From contig NZ_CP039650.1 in NCBI RefSeq assembly GCF_004923315.1, forward strand, positions 2,133,501 through 2,197,500: a stretch of DNA of 64,000 nucleotides, given 5' to 3'. This stretch comes from Azospirillum sp. TSA2s. GTDB taxonomy: Bacteria; Pseudomonadota; Alphaproteobacteria; Azospirillales; Azospirillaceae. Under the pieces are notes generated by a model. That model did no database searches. It worked only from the letters and a program-made list of their open reading frames with translations, and had not been told where the DNA came from. Each line of letters starts with the position of its first letter. Positions within the stretch are counted from its first letter, which is position 1. Positions 52,806-60,691 of this stretch are shown one piece after another. The translations under genes and the position numbers were made by a program.

Positions 52806-53210
52806 ATGGACATGCAGGTGATCGACTATTCCCGGCATCGTATCCTGGTCGTGGAGGACCAGCCCTTCGTCCGCCGCACCATCGTCCAGATCTTGGGTCA
52901 GATCGGTTTCCGCGACGTGGCGGAGGCCGAGGACGGCGAGACGGCGATGCGGGAATCGATCCGCGTCAACCCCGACCTGATCGTCTGCGACATCGACATG
53001 AAGCCTGTGTCCGGCCTGCAGTTCCTGGCCCGCCTGCGCGCCAGCACGGAGGCCGCCAACCCGCGCGCCCCGGTGGTGTTCCTGACCAACCACACCGAAT
53101 CGGAGATCGTGAAGCAGGCGATGGCGCTGGGCGTCAACGGCTTCGTGGTCAAGCCGCCCTCCTTCTCCGCGCTGAAGGAGCGGGTGGACCGTCTGCTGGG
53201 GGGACGGTGA
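52806..53210 (+). CDS. Single-domain response regulator (CheY-like)
   Basis: This 134-residue receiver has ILVVEDQPFVRR, the acceptor Asp62 in LIVCDIDMKPVSGLQFL, and FLTNHTESEIVKQA with the Lys in GFVVKPPSF. The ATG at 52806 follows GGAGG by seven bases and is preferred over a GTG at 52773. Its stop overlaps the GTG of the lipoprotein gene (TGA within GTGAGG), so the two may be co-translated. It closes the signalling island. Confidence 0.92.
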   Translation: MDMQVIDYSRHRILVVEDQPFVRRTIVQILGQIGFRDVAEAEDGETAMRESIRVNPDLIVCDIDMKPVSGLQFLARLRASTEAANPRAPVVFLTNHTESEIVKQAMALGVNGFVVKPPSFSALKERVDRLLGGR

Positions 53211-53545
53211 GGTCCGCCATCCTGCTCGCCACGCTGCTGCTCGCCGCCTGTTCGGGCGAGCCGTCGGAGGGCGACATGCGCAAGCTGGTGGAGGCGCACA
53301 CCCGCCGCACGCTGGAGCGGCAGGGCAATGCCGGCTTCCGCGCCTTCGAGGACTTCCGCAAACAGGGATGCGTCGACGCGAAGCTGAAGGGCGGGCAGGA
53401 CAATGGCGGCCAATATGACTGCTATTACGCCGCCACCTTCGTGCCGCATCCGGGCCAGCCGCCGCTGACCGTCAACGGCAAGGGCCGCTTCCGCCGCACC
53501 GACAAGGGCCTGACCTTCGAGGATCTGGGCGCGCAGCCGCGCTGA
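53207..53545 (+). CDS. Small lipoprotein, unknown
   Basis: This 112-residue protein starts with a lipoprotein signal (MRSAILLATLLLAACSGE) whose lipobox LAAC predicts lipid attachment to Cys15. The mature part has two cysteines (KQGCVDAKL, YDCYYAATF) likely to form a disulfide, and an SH3-like or beta-rich end (VNGKGRFRRTDKGLTFEDLG). No family is recognised. The GTG start overlaps the preceding receiver stop. It ends 6 bases before the convergent nifQ stop. Confidence 0.78.
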   Translation: MRSAILLATLLLAACSGEPSEGDMRKLVEAHTRRTLERQGNAGFRAFEDFRKQGCVDAKLKGGQDNGGQYDCYYAATFVPHPGQPPLTVNGKGRFRRTDKGLTFEDLGAQPR

Positions 53546-53551
53546 CTCCCA

Positions 53552-54172
53552 TTATCCCCCACGTGCGAGGCGGGAGAGAGTGGACAGCGGATCGCCGGCC
53601 TCCTCGCCGAAGCAGACCTCCACGTCGTCGCACACCTCGCAGTTGGGGGATTTGCACAGCATCAGCCCCTCGCGCTCGCAAAGCTGGCGATAGAAGAACT
53701 TCTTCCATTTCATGTCGCCGGCATTCATCGCCACCAGCGCCGGAAAATGCCGCTGGAACAGGAGGTTGAGTTCGCCGCGGTCGTGGAAGCCCATGTCCTG
53801 CCACAGATGGTTCGGCTCCAGCGACCGGCGGGCCAGGATGGCGGCGAGCCAGCGCTCCTCGTCCGCCCCCCGCGCGCCATGCTCGGCCAGGAAGGCGCGC
53901 AGGTCGGCCTCCTCGATGGCGTCCTCGCCGGCTTCGTCCCCGTCGGGCAGGGCGGCGACCCTATCGACGACTTGCGGGGCGTGACGCGCGGCAAGCTCCG
54001 CCAGTTCCGCCTTGGCCAGCGCCAGCGCCTGGGGCATCGTCCGCACCGGATCGGCGGCGGCCAGCGCCAGGATCCGGCCGAAGATCATGCGGTCGGCGGC
54101 AGCCTCGTCAGGGGCGGCGGATTGGGCAGCGGTTTGGGCAAGGGCTTGGGCAGTGGGCTGGGACAGGACCAC
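53552..54172 (-). CDS. nifQ: NifQ, molybdenum donor for FeMo-cofactor synthesis
   Basis: This 206-residue protein has the NifQ signature near its end: WKKFFYRQLCEREGLMLCKSPNCEVCDDVEVC, in which Cys173, Cys178, Cys181 and Cys187 give the Cx4Cx2Cx5C that binds the Mo-Fe-S cluster (key part CKSPNCEVCDDVEVC). Upstream lies the conserved MGFHDRGELNLLFQRHFPALVAMN. NifQ delivers molybdenum to NifEN/NifH during nitrogenase cofactor assembly. GTG at 54170-54172 follows GGAG. No other nif gene is in the window, and the first 25 residues are Ala/Gln-rich low complexity. The downstream CoxG gene shares the strand. Confidence 0.93.
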   Translation of the reverse strand: MVLSQPTAQALAQTAAQSAAPDEAAADRMIFGRILALAAADPVRTMPQALALAKAELAELAARHAPQVVDRVAALPDGDEAGEDAIEEADLRAFLAEHGARGADEERWLAAILARRSLEPNHLWQDMGFHDRGELNLLFQRHFPALVAMNAGDMKWKKFFYRQLCEREGLMLCKSPNCEVCDDVEVCFGEEAGDPLSTLSRLARGG

Positions 54173-54281
54173 TCGGCATCTCCACCGGCAAAGAGCACCC
54201 GCGACGCCTGTTATCCTGACCCATTATGCTGCACCTGCGAAAGGCGCTGCCCGCCTGCCGGCACTGCGGCATTGCGCCGCA

Positions 54282-54755
54282 TCAGCCGGCTGGCCCGCCG
54301 ATCTCCCCCGTGATCTCCGTCCTGATCTCCGCTGCGAAACGTTCGAAGAAGCCGGCGAGCACACGGTCGGTTTTGGCCTGCACCAGCTTCACCGCCAGCC
54401 GGCCGACGGCGCCGCCCAGCGCGACCGACAGGCTGTAGGTCAGCAGGGTGCGGCCGTCCGCCTCCTCCAGCACCACCAGCGCCTCGCCCTTCACCGCTCC
54501 GGCCAGCCCGCCGTTGCCCTGGGCGACCAGCCGGTAGCGGTGGGCGCCGTCCTCCGGCTCCAGCCGCAGCCGGCCCGAGAAGCGCGCCTTCATCGGCCCA
54601 AGGGTGGTGCGCACCCGCGCGGCATAGTCGGTGGCGGACAGCCGCTCCATCTCTTCCAGGACCGGGATGCAGCGCATCAGCACCCCCGGGTCGCAAAGCG
54701 CCGCGAACACGCGGTCGCGCGGTCCGGGGACGCTGTGGGTGCCGGTGATGTCCAT
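54282..54755 (-). CDS. CoxG-like SRPBCC protein
   Basis: This 157-residue protein belongs to the CO-dehydrogenase subunit G (CoxG)/SRPBCC family: MDITGTHSVPGPRDRVFAALCDP, ALCDPGVLMRCIPVLEEM, and the final GGAVGRLAVKLVQAKTDRVLAGFFERFA, a helical end that in CoxG contributes to membrane attachment. No CO-dehydrogenase genes (coxL/M/S) are present here. ATG at 54755 follows GGAAGAG; the longer frame from 54788 is less likely. It is separated by 109 bases from nifQ on the same strand and diverges from the YjbQ gene. Confidence 0.87.
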   Translation of the reverse strand: MDITGTHSVPGPRDRVFAALCDPGVLMRCIPVLEEMERLSATDYAARVRTTLGPMKARFSGRLRLEPEDGAHRYRLVAQGNGGLAGAVKGEALVVLEEADGRTLLTYSLSVALGGAVGRLAVKLVQAKTDRVLAGFFERFAAEIRTEITGEIGGPAG

Positions 54756-54893
54756 GCGCGCTCTTCCTTCCTTGCCGTCCCGGTACAACAGTTTTGCCGG
54801 GCCGAATCATCCCGGCAAATCCGTCCGGGCCATGACATCTGGTATTGCTTGGCCCTTGAGCCAAGCCAGTGAAAAAGACGGAGATCGAAAGCC

Positions 54894-55313
54894 ATGCGAC
54901 AAGCCGCCACGACGCTGACCGTCCCCACCCGCGGCGCCGGGCTGGTCGAGGTGACCGCCCAGGTGCGGCATTGGGTGGCGGAGCAGGGCATGGACACCGG
55001 GCTGCTGACGGTGTTCTGCCGCCACACCTCGGCCTCCCTGACCATCCAGGAGAATGCCGATCCCGACGTGCAGGCCGACCTGCTGCGCTTCTTCCGCCGT
55101 CTGGTGGCGGAGGACCCGTCGCTCTACGCCCACACCACCGAGGGGCCGGACGACATGCCCGCCCACATCCGCTCGGCCCTGACCGGCGTCAGCCTGTCGA
55201 TCCCGGTGATGGAAGGGGAGCCGGCGCTGGGCACCTGGCAGGGCATCTACCTGTTCGAACATCGCGCCCGGCCGCACCGGCGCGAGATCGCGCTGCACCT
55301 GATCGGCGACTGA
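54894..55313 (+). CDS. YjbQ / UPF0047 family protein
   Basis: This 139-residue protein has the family motifs GLLTVFCRHTSASLTIQENADPDVQ and LYAHTTEGPDDMPAHIRSAL, both with the histidines thought to form a metal site, and LGTWQGIYLFEHRARPHRREI near the end. E. coli YjbQ has weak thiamin-phosphate synthase activity and archaeal members are metal-bound homotrimers; the physiological role is open. ATG at 54894. It reads away from the CoxG-like gene. Confidence 0.93.
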   Translation: MRQAATTLTVPTRGAGLVEVTAQVRHWVAEQGMDTGLLTVFCRHTSASLTIQENADPDVQADLLRFFRRLVAEDPSLYAHTTEGPDDMPAHIRSALTGVSLSIPVMEGEPALGTWQGIYLFEHRARPHRREIALHLIGD

Positions 55314-55470
55314 ATCTCATCCTTGCCTGAAATATCTTTCATCCGGTCGCAAGGCGGCGGTGAAGGGCGGTTCCCTATGTTCAGGACAACAGCGGTGAGG
55401 CGGTGCGGCGGTCTGAAGGCCGGCCATCGCCTCCCGGAAGTCGGAATCGCCTGATTGGAGTGTCGCCGTC

Positions 55471-57069
55471 ATGACCACCCTTCCTCCCACCCAGAGCCAG
55501 ACCCCGAACCAGACCCAGCGTCCGGGCCGTTTTCGCCGGACCGTCGCCGCCCTGCTGCTGGGTTCGACCGTGCTGACGGCTCCGGCGCTGGCCGGCTGGG
55601 CGGTGTCGCAGGCCCAGCAGAACGGCGCCACGCCCCCCGCCGTCACGATGACGCAGGACACGCCTTCCACCTTCGCCGACCTCGCGGCGAAGGTCAGCCC
55701 CGCCGTCGTCAACATCTCCGCCACCCAGGAGGCCAAGGCCGACCCGCGGGCTCAGCGCGGCCCGCAGATCCCCGGCTTCCCGCCCGGTTCGCCGTTCGAA
55801 GAGTTCTTCCGCCAGTTCCAGGACCAGATGGGCCAAAACGGCGGCCCCGGCGGCGGCCCCGGCGGCGGCCAGGATGACCAGGAACAGGCGCCGCGCGGCA
55901 AGATGGGGGCGCTCGGCTCCGGCTTCATCATCGACCCGGCCGGCTATGTCGTGACCAACAACCACGTCATCGACGGCGCCAGCGAGATCACCGTCACCCT
56001 GCAGGACGGCACCGCCATGCCGGCCAAGCTGATCGGCCGCGATGCCAAGACCGACCTCGCCCTCTTGAAGGTGAAGTCGGACAAGCCGCTGCCCTCGGTC
56101 GAATGGGCGGACAGCGACAAGACCCGCGTCGGCGACTGGGTGATGGCGGTCGGCAACCCGTTCGGGCTGGGCGGCACCGTCACCAAGGGCATCGTGTCGG
56201 CCCGCGGCCGCGACATCCACAGCGGTCCCTACGACGATTACTTCCAGCTCGACGCCGCCATCAACCGCGGCAATTCGGGCGGCCCGACCTTCGACCTCAG
56301 CGGCCATGTGATCGGCATCAACACCGCCATCTATTCGCCCAACGGCGGCTCGGTGGGCATCGGCTTCGCCATTCCCTCCAACCTCGCCAAGGAGGTGGTG
56401 GCCCAGCTGAAGGACAGCGGCAAAGTCGAGCGCGGTTGGCTCGGCGTGAAGATCCAGGAGGTGACGCCGGACATTGCCGATAGTGTGGGGTTGCCCAGCG
56501 CCAAGGGCGCCCTGGTGGCCGACGTCACCGCCGACAGCCCGGCCCAGCGCGCCGGCCTGCGCCAGGGCGATGTCGTGCTGTCCTATGCCGGCAAGCCGGT
56601 CAACACCCTGCGCGACCTGACCCGCAACGTGGCGGAGACCAAGGCCGGCGATACGGTCGAGATGAAGATCCTGCGCGACGGCCGCGAAAAGACGGTTCCG
56701 GTGCGCATCGACCGCCTGTCCGACCAGCCGCAGGTCGCCTCGGCCGACACCGGCAACGGCCCTGCCGGGCAGGAGGAGGTCGCGCCGGTGAAGGGGCTGA
56801 AGCTCGCCCCGCTGGACCGGGCGGCGCGCAAGCGGCTGGGCATCGACGATGCTGTCCAGGGTGTGGTGGTCACCGGCCTGTCCTCCAGCGTCGATGTGCC
56901 GATCCGCCCCGGCGACGTGATCGAGCGGGTCGGTGATACCGAGGTGAAGAGCCCGGCCGACGTCCGCCACCGGGTGGCGGAGGCCGAGAAGGCGGGGCAG
57001 AAGGCGCTGCTGATGCTGATCAACCGCCAGGGCAACGAGTCCTTCGTCGCGCTGAAGCTGAAGGCGTGA
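55471..57069 (+). CDS. DegP/HtrA-type periplasmic serine protease
   Basis: This 532-residue protease has an N-terminal signal (RRTVAALLLGSTVLTAPALA), the catalytic triad His165 (VTNNHVIDGA), Asp195 (DAKTDLALL) and Ser269 (NRGNSGGPTFDL), and two PDZ domains (about 295-395 with GWLGVKIQEVTPDIADSVGL, and 445-530). A Gly/Gln-rich linker with GGPGGGPGGGQ lies in the protease LA-loop region. It should degrade or fold damaged periplasmic proteins. The next genes are an OmpR-type regulator and kinase, an arrangement common for DegP/envelope stress. A repeat element lies between. Confidence 0.95.
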   Translation: MTTLPPTQSQTPNQTQRPGRFRRTVAALLLGSTVLTAPALAGWAVSQAQQNGATPPAVTMTQDTPSTFADLAAKVSPAVVNISATQEAKADPRAQRGPQIPGFPPGSPFEEFFRQFQDQMGQNGGPGGGPGGGQDDQEQAPRGKMGALGSGFIIDPAGYVVTNNHVIDGASEITVTLQDGTAMPAKLIGRDAKTDLALLKVKSDKPLPSVEWADSDKTRVGDWVMAVGNPFGLGGTVTKGIVSARGRDIHSGPYDDYFQLDAAINRGNSGGPTFDLSGHVIGINTAIYSPNGGSVGIGFAIPSNLAKEVVAQLKDSGKVERGWLGVKIQEVTPDIADSVGLPSAKGALVADVTADSPAQRAGLRQGDVVLSYAGKPVNTLRDLTRNVAETKAGDTVEMKILRDGREKTVPVRIDRLSDQPQVASADTGNGPAGQEEVAPVKGLKLAPLDRAARKRLGIDDAVQGVVVTGLSSSVDVPIRPGDVIERVGDTEVKSPADVRHRVAEAEKAGQKALLMLINRQGNESFVALKLKA

Positions 57070-57103
57070 GGCAAGGTCCGGTCTGTTCTTAACGCCGTAA
57101 GAG

Positions 57104-57130
57104 TCCCCTCTCCCCCCTGGGGAGAGGGGG
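57104..57130. repeat. CCCCTCTCC / GGAGAGGGG palindromic repeat
   Basis: CCCCTCTCC and GGAGAGGGG pair across a CCCCTGG centre. It is one of a dispersed family (see 24465, 62290, 63796). It lies 35 bases after the DegP stop and may also terminate that transcript. Confidence 0.75.
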
Positions 57131-57179
57131 CATCTTGTCGTGCTTGGCCGGGCTGTTTTGGGAGGCTACACTCGTGCTC

Positions 57180-57860
57180 ATGAAGATTCTCGTCATCGAA
57201 GATGATCGCCAGGCCGCCAGCTACCTTGCGAAGGGGCTGAAGGAGGCCGGCCATGTGGTGGACGTCGCAAACGACGGGAAGGAAGGCCTGTTCCTGGCCG
57301 GAGCCGAGCATTACGACGTGATGATCGTCGACCGCATGCTGCCCGGCCGCGACGGGCTGTCGCTGGTCCAGGTGCTGCGGGCGGCCGGCAACGACACGCC
57401 GGTGCTGTTCCTGTCGGCCTTGGGCAGCGTCGATGACCGGGTGAAGGGGCTGAAGGCCGGCGGCGACGATTACCTGACCAAGCCCTTCGCCTTTTCCGAA
57501 CTGCTGGCCCGGATCGAGGTGCTGGTGCGCCGGCGCGGCGCCGGCCAGCCGCAGACCCGCCTCAGCGTCGGCGACCTGGAACTCGACCTGCTGTCGCGCA
57601 GCGTCAAGCGGGCCGGCAAGGCGATCGACCTGCTGCCGCGGGAATTCTCGCTGCTGGAATATCTGATGCGCAACGCCGGCAGCGTGGTGACCCGCACCAT
57701 GATGCTGGAGAATGTGTGGGACTATCACTTCGATCCGCAGACCAACGTGATCGACGTGCACATCGCCCGCCTGCGCCAGAAGATCGACAAGGACTTTCCC
57801 ACCCCCCTGATCCACACCGTGCGCGGCGCCGGCTACAGCCTGCGCGCGGCGGAGGGATAA
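57180..57860 (+). CDS. OmpR/PhoB-family response regulator
   Basis: This 226-residue regulator has a receiver (acidic pair in ILVIEDDRQAA, acceptor Asp52 in MIVDRMLPGRDG, Lys in YLTKPFAF) and a winged-helix DNA-binding domain (LLPREFSLLEYLMRNAGSVVTRTMMLENVWDYHFDPQTNVIDVHIARLRQKID; key parts LPREFSLLEYL and NVIDVHIARLRQK). It resembles the heavy-metal/copper (CusR/QseB)-type subgroup in its ALGSVDDRVKGLKAG segment. ATG at 57180; GTG at 57174 is possible. The partner kinase follows after 24 bases. Confidence 0.94.
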   Translation: MKILVIEDDRQAASYLAKGLKEAGHVVDVANDGKEGLFLAGAEHYDVMIVDRMLPGRDGLSLVQVLRAAGNDTPVLFLSALGSVDDRVKGLKAGGDDYLTKPFAFSELLARIEVLVRRRGAGQPQTRLSVGDLELDLLSRSVKRAGKAIDLLPREFSLLEYLMRNAGSVVTRTMMLENVWDYHFDPQTNVIDVHIARLRQKIDKDFPTPLIHTVRGAGYSLRAAEG

Positions 57861-57884
57861 GGGTTTCATCATGAAGCATCAGGC

Positions 57885-59315
57885 ATGAGACATGACGGCG
57901 CGGCCGCCGGCCTGCACGGCTTCGTCGCCGCGGGCTTTCGGCTGGTGCGGGCCACGGCGTTCCGGCTGGCGCTGCTCTATCTTGCGATGTTCGTCCTGTC
58001 GGTCGGGCTGATCCTCGGCGTCGTCTATCGCACCACTGCGGGTTTCCTCGAACAGGAGATCGGCGAGACCATCGCGCTGGAGGTCGCCGGCCTGCAGGAC
58101 CATTACCGCAATTACGGACTGTCGGGGCTCATCGACGTGGTGCGGACGCGCAGCGCGGTCGCCAACAACAACTCCATCTATCTGCTGACCACGCCGGCCG
58201 GGACGATCCTGGCCGGCAACCTGTCGGGCTGGCCGGCGGCGGTGCCCAATGCCACCGGCTGGACCCACTTCAAGGTCGCCGACTATGGCGGGGTCACCGA
58301 CCGCCCGTCGACGGCGCAGGCCGTGACCTTCACGCTGCCGGGGCAGTTCCGCCTGCTGGTCGGCCGCGACATGAGCGAGATCGACCAGCTGCGCACCCGC
58401 ATGTTCCGCTCGCTGGGCTGGATCCTGGGGTCCACCGCGCTGCTCGGGCTGGGGGGCGGGCTGCTGATGAGCCGCGGCGCCATGCGGCGGATCGAGGCGA
58501 TCAATCGCACCACCCGTCAGATCATGAGCGGCGACCTGAGCGACCGCGTTCCCCGCTTCGGCGGCGGCGACGAGATGGACCGGCTGGCCGGCAACCTCAA
58601 CGCCATGCTGGACCGCATCGAACGGCTGATGACCGGCATGCGGCAGGTGACCGACAGCGTCGCCCACGACCTGCGCACGCCGCTGACCCGCCTGCGCTCC
58701 CGCATCGAACTGGCGCTGCTGCACGAGACGGAGGACCCGGAGGTCTACCGCAGCGTCCTGCAGGATACCATCGTCGAGGCCGACCGGCTGCTCGCCACCT
58801 TCACCGCCCTGCTGTCGATCGCCGAGGCGGAATCGGGCGCCAAGCGCCAGGACTTCGTTCCGGTCGATCTGGCCGAGGTGGTCGAACTGGCCGCCGACCT
58901 CTACGAACCGGTGGCGGATGAGCGCGGGCAGCGCCTGTCGGTGGCGATCCGCGGCAAGCCGACCGTCCGCGGCAACGGCCAGCTTCTGGCGCAGGCGGTG
59001 TCGAACCTGCTGGACAACGCCATCAAATACACGCCGGAGGGCGGCGTCATCACGCTGGTGCTCGACGGGCCGGCCCCCGGCCGCGCCGCCAGCATCGAGG
59101 TCGCCGACAGCGGCCCCGGCATCCCGGCGGAGATGCGCGACAAGGTCCTGCAGCGCTTCGTCAGGCTGGACACCGCCCGCGCTTCGCCCGGCAACGGGCT
59201 GGGGCTCAGTCTGGTGGACGCGGTGGCGACTCTGCACGGCGCCCGGCTGGAGCTGAGCGACAACGAGCCGGGGCTGAAGGTCACCCTGATCTTCCCGCCG
59301 GAAGCCCGGCGGTAA
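57885..59315 (+). CDS. Membrane sensor histidine kinase, partner of the OmpR-type regulator
   Basis: This 476-residue kinase has an N-terminal membrane segment (LALLYLAMFVLSVGLILGVVY), a periplasmic sensor of about 120 residues, a second segment (LGWILGSTALLGLGGGLLMSR), a HAMP domain (RIEAINRTTRQIMSGDLSDRVP), a HisKA box (SVAHDLRTPLTRLRSRIELAL with the phospho-acceptor His) and a HATPase domain (NLLDNAIKYTPEGG, DSGPGIPAEMRDKVLQRFVRLD, GNGLGLSLVDAVA). The neighbouring protease suggests an envelope-stress stimulus; the ligand is unknown. A strong terminator follows. Confidence 0.93.
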   Translation: MRHDGAAAGLHGFVAAGFRLVRATAFRLALLYLAMFVLSVGLILGVVYRTTAGFLEQEIGETIALEVAGLQDHYRNYGLSGLIDVVRTRSAVANNNSIYLLTTPAGTILAGNLSGWPAAVPNATGWTHFKVADYGGVTDRPSTAQAVTFTLPGQFRLLVGRDMSEIDQLRTRMFRSLGWILGSTALLGLGGGLLMSRGAMRRIEAINRTTRQIMSGDLSDRVPRFGGGDEMDRLAGNLNAMLDRIERLMTGMRQVTDSVAHDLRTPLTRLRSRIELALLHETEDPEVYRSVLQDTIVEADRLLATFTALLSIAEAESGAKRQDFVPVDLAEVVELAADLYEPVADERGQRLSVAIRGKPTVRGNGQLLAQAVSNLLDNAIKYTPEGGVITLVLDGPAPGRAASIEVADSGPGIPAEMRDKVLQRFVRLDTARASPGNGLGLSLVDAVATLHGARLELSDNEPGLKVTLIFPPEARR

Positions 59316-59353
59316 GGGCAGAACGCCCGGCTGCCCGGATGGCGGCAAAAAAA

Positions 59354-59376
59354 AGCCCGCCGGGGGGCGGGCTCTT
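59354..59376 (+). terminator. Rho-independent terminator after the kinase
   Basis: AGCCCGCC and GGCGGGCT form a perfect stem with a GGGG loop, preceded by an eight-base A-run and followed by CTTC, 38 bases after the kinase stop. The A-run makes it stronger for transcription from the opposite side. Confidence 0.8.
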
Positions 59377-59568
59377 CAAGTGACATCAGCGAGAATGACT
59401 CCTTGGCGTCACATTTGATATGGGGCGGCGCCCGGCTGCTTCCATACCCATTTTCGGACTATCGCCGACGACCTAGCCTGTTGACTTTCCGCAACGTTGG
59501 CGGGCTCTGGGCGTTCTCCCCCGAAAGGCCGTCCGTCAGGGCGGCGCCAAGTGCGGGAGTTTCGAAAG

Positions 59569-60672
59569 ATGGCGATACCCAGCAGGCCCACCGCTCACCA
59601 TGTCGCCAAGCCGGGCGGCGGGGCGACGCAGGACGAGCCGCCGGCGCGGGCTGGGCGCGGGGAACTGGCCGTCTTCACCTGGAAGGTGCTGATCGTCGCC
59701 GGGGTGGCGGCGCTGGGAATCTTCCTGTGGAAGGTGTCGGGCACGCTCCTGCTGATCTTCACCGGCGTTCTGTTCGCCATCCTGCTGCAGCGGCTGACCG
59801 GCTATGTGCGGCGGTGGACCGGGTTGGCCCACGGCTGGGCGCTGGCCATCGTGCTTCTGGTGCTGGTGGTTCTGGTCGGCGGCGGCGCCTGGCTGATGGG
59901 CACTTCGATGGCGGCGCAGTTCGACCAGTTGCGCGATCAGGTGGTCAAAGCCAGCGGACTGCTGCCGGACAGCTGGCGCGAGCGCATCGTGGAGCAGGGC
60001 AAGGAGTGGCCCTGGATGAACCAGCTCGGCAGCTTCGCCTCCACCCTCGTCTATATCGTCGGCGATGCGGTGGTGGTGATGTTCGCGGCGCTCTATCTGG
60101 CGGCATCGCCCGGCGTCTACCAGCGCGGCGTCGTCCTGCTGGTGCCGCCGCGCGGCCAGGAACGGGCCTGCGAGGTGATGGACGTGGTCGGCGACAGCCT
60201 GTGGAAATGGCTGATCGGACAATTGGTGGCGATGGCCGCGGTCGGCACCCTGACGGTCGTCGGGTTGCTGCTGCTGGGGATTCCGTCGGCGCCGGCCCTG
60301 GGGCTGGTGGCGGCGCTGCTGGAGTTCATTCCGCTGATCGGCCCCTTCCTGGCGGCGGCGCCGGCGCTGATGATCGCCTTCGCCCAGTCGCCGCAGGACG
60401 CGCTGTGGGTCGCCGGGCTCTATCTGATCATCCAGCAGATCGAGGGCAACCTCGTCACCCCGCTGCTGCAGAAGCGGGTGGTCGATCTGCCGCCGGTGGT
60501 CACCATCGGCGCCATCGCCGCCGGCGGCGTGTTGTTCGGCATCCTCGGCATGTTCCTGGCGACGCCGATGGCGGTGGTCGCGCTGGTGATGGTCAACCTG
60601 CTCTATATCGAGGACAAGCTGGGGCAGCCCCGGCACTTCCCCAGCGACAAATCGCAGGGGGACAAATCATAG
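59569..60672 (+). CDS. AI-2E family (PF01594-type) membrane transporter
   Basis: This 367-residue protein has eight or so membrane segments in the family pattern: paired helices at the N-terminus (VLIVAGVAALGIFLWKVSGTLLLIFTGVLFAILL), a central soluble region with SFASTLVYIVGDAVVVMFAALYLAASPGVY, and the C-terminal block ALGLVAALLEFIPLIGPFLAA and LVTPLLQKRVVDLPPVV (key parts LEFIPLIGPFLAA and QIEGNLVTPLLQ). The family name comes from TqsA, but members export diverse solutes or sodium. ATG at 59569 follows GGGAG; starts further upstream lack that site. The MFS gene is convergent, 19 bases away. Confidence 0.9.
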   Translation: MAIPSRPTAHHVAKPGGGATQDEPPARAGRGELAVFTWKVLIVAGVAALGIFLWKVSGTLLLIFTGVLFAILLQRLTGYVRRWTGLAHGWALAIVLLVLVVLVGGGAWLMGTSMAAQFDQLRDQVVKASGLLPDSWRERIVEQGKEWPWMNQLGSFASTLVYIVGDAVVVMFAALYLAASPGVYQRGVVLLVPPRGQERACEVMDVVGDSLWKWLIGQLVAMAAVGTLTVVGLLLLGIPSAPALGLVAALLEFIPLIGPFLAAAPALMIAFAQSPQDALWVAGLYLIIQQIEGNLVTPLLQKRVVDLPPVVTIGAIAAGGVLFGILGMFLATPMAVVALVMVNLLYIEDKLGQPRHFPSDKSQGDKS

Positions 60673-60691
60673 GTCCACCGGTCCCGACCGG

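Noticed and set aside
54230-54281. A sigma-54 nif promoter for nifQ
   Set aside because: No TGGCAC-N5-TTGCA-like element could be found on the minus strand; the best GG-N10-GC match is within GC-rich background.
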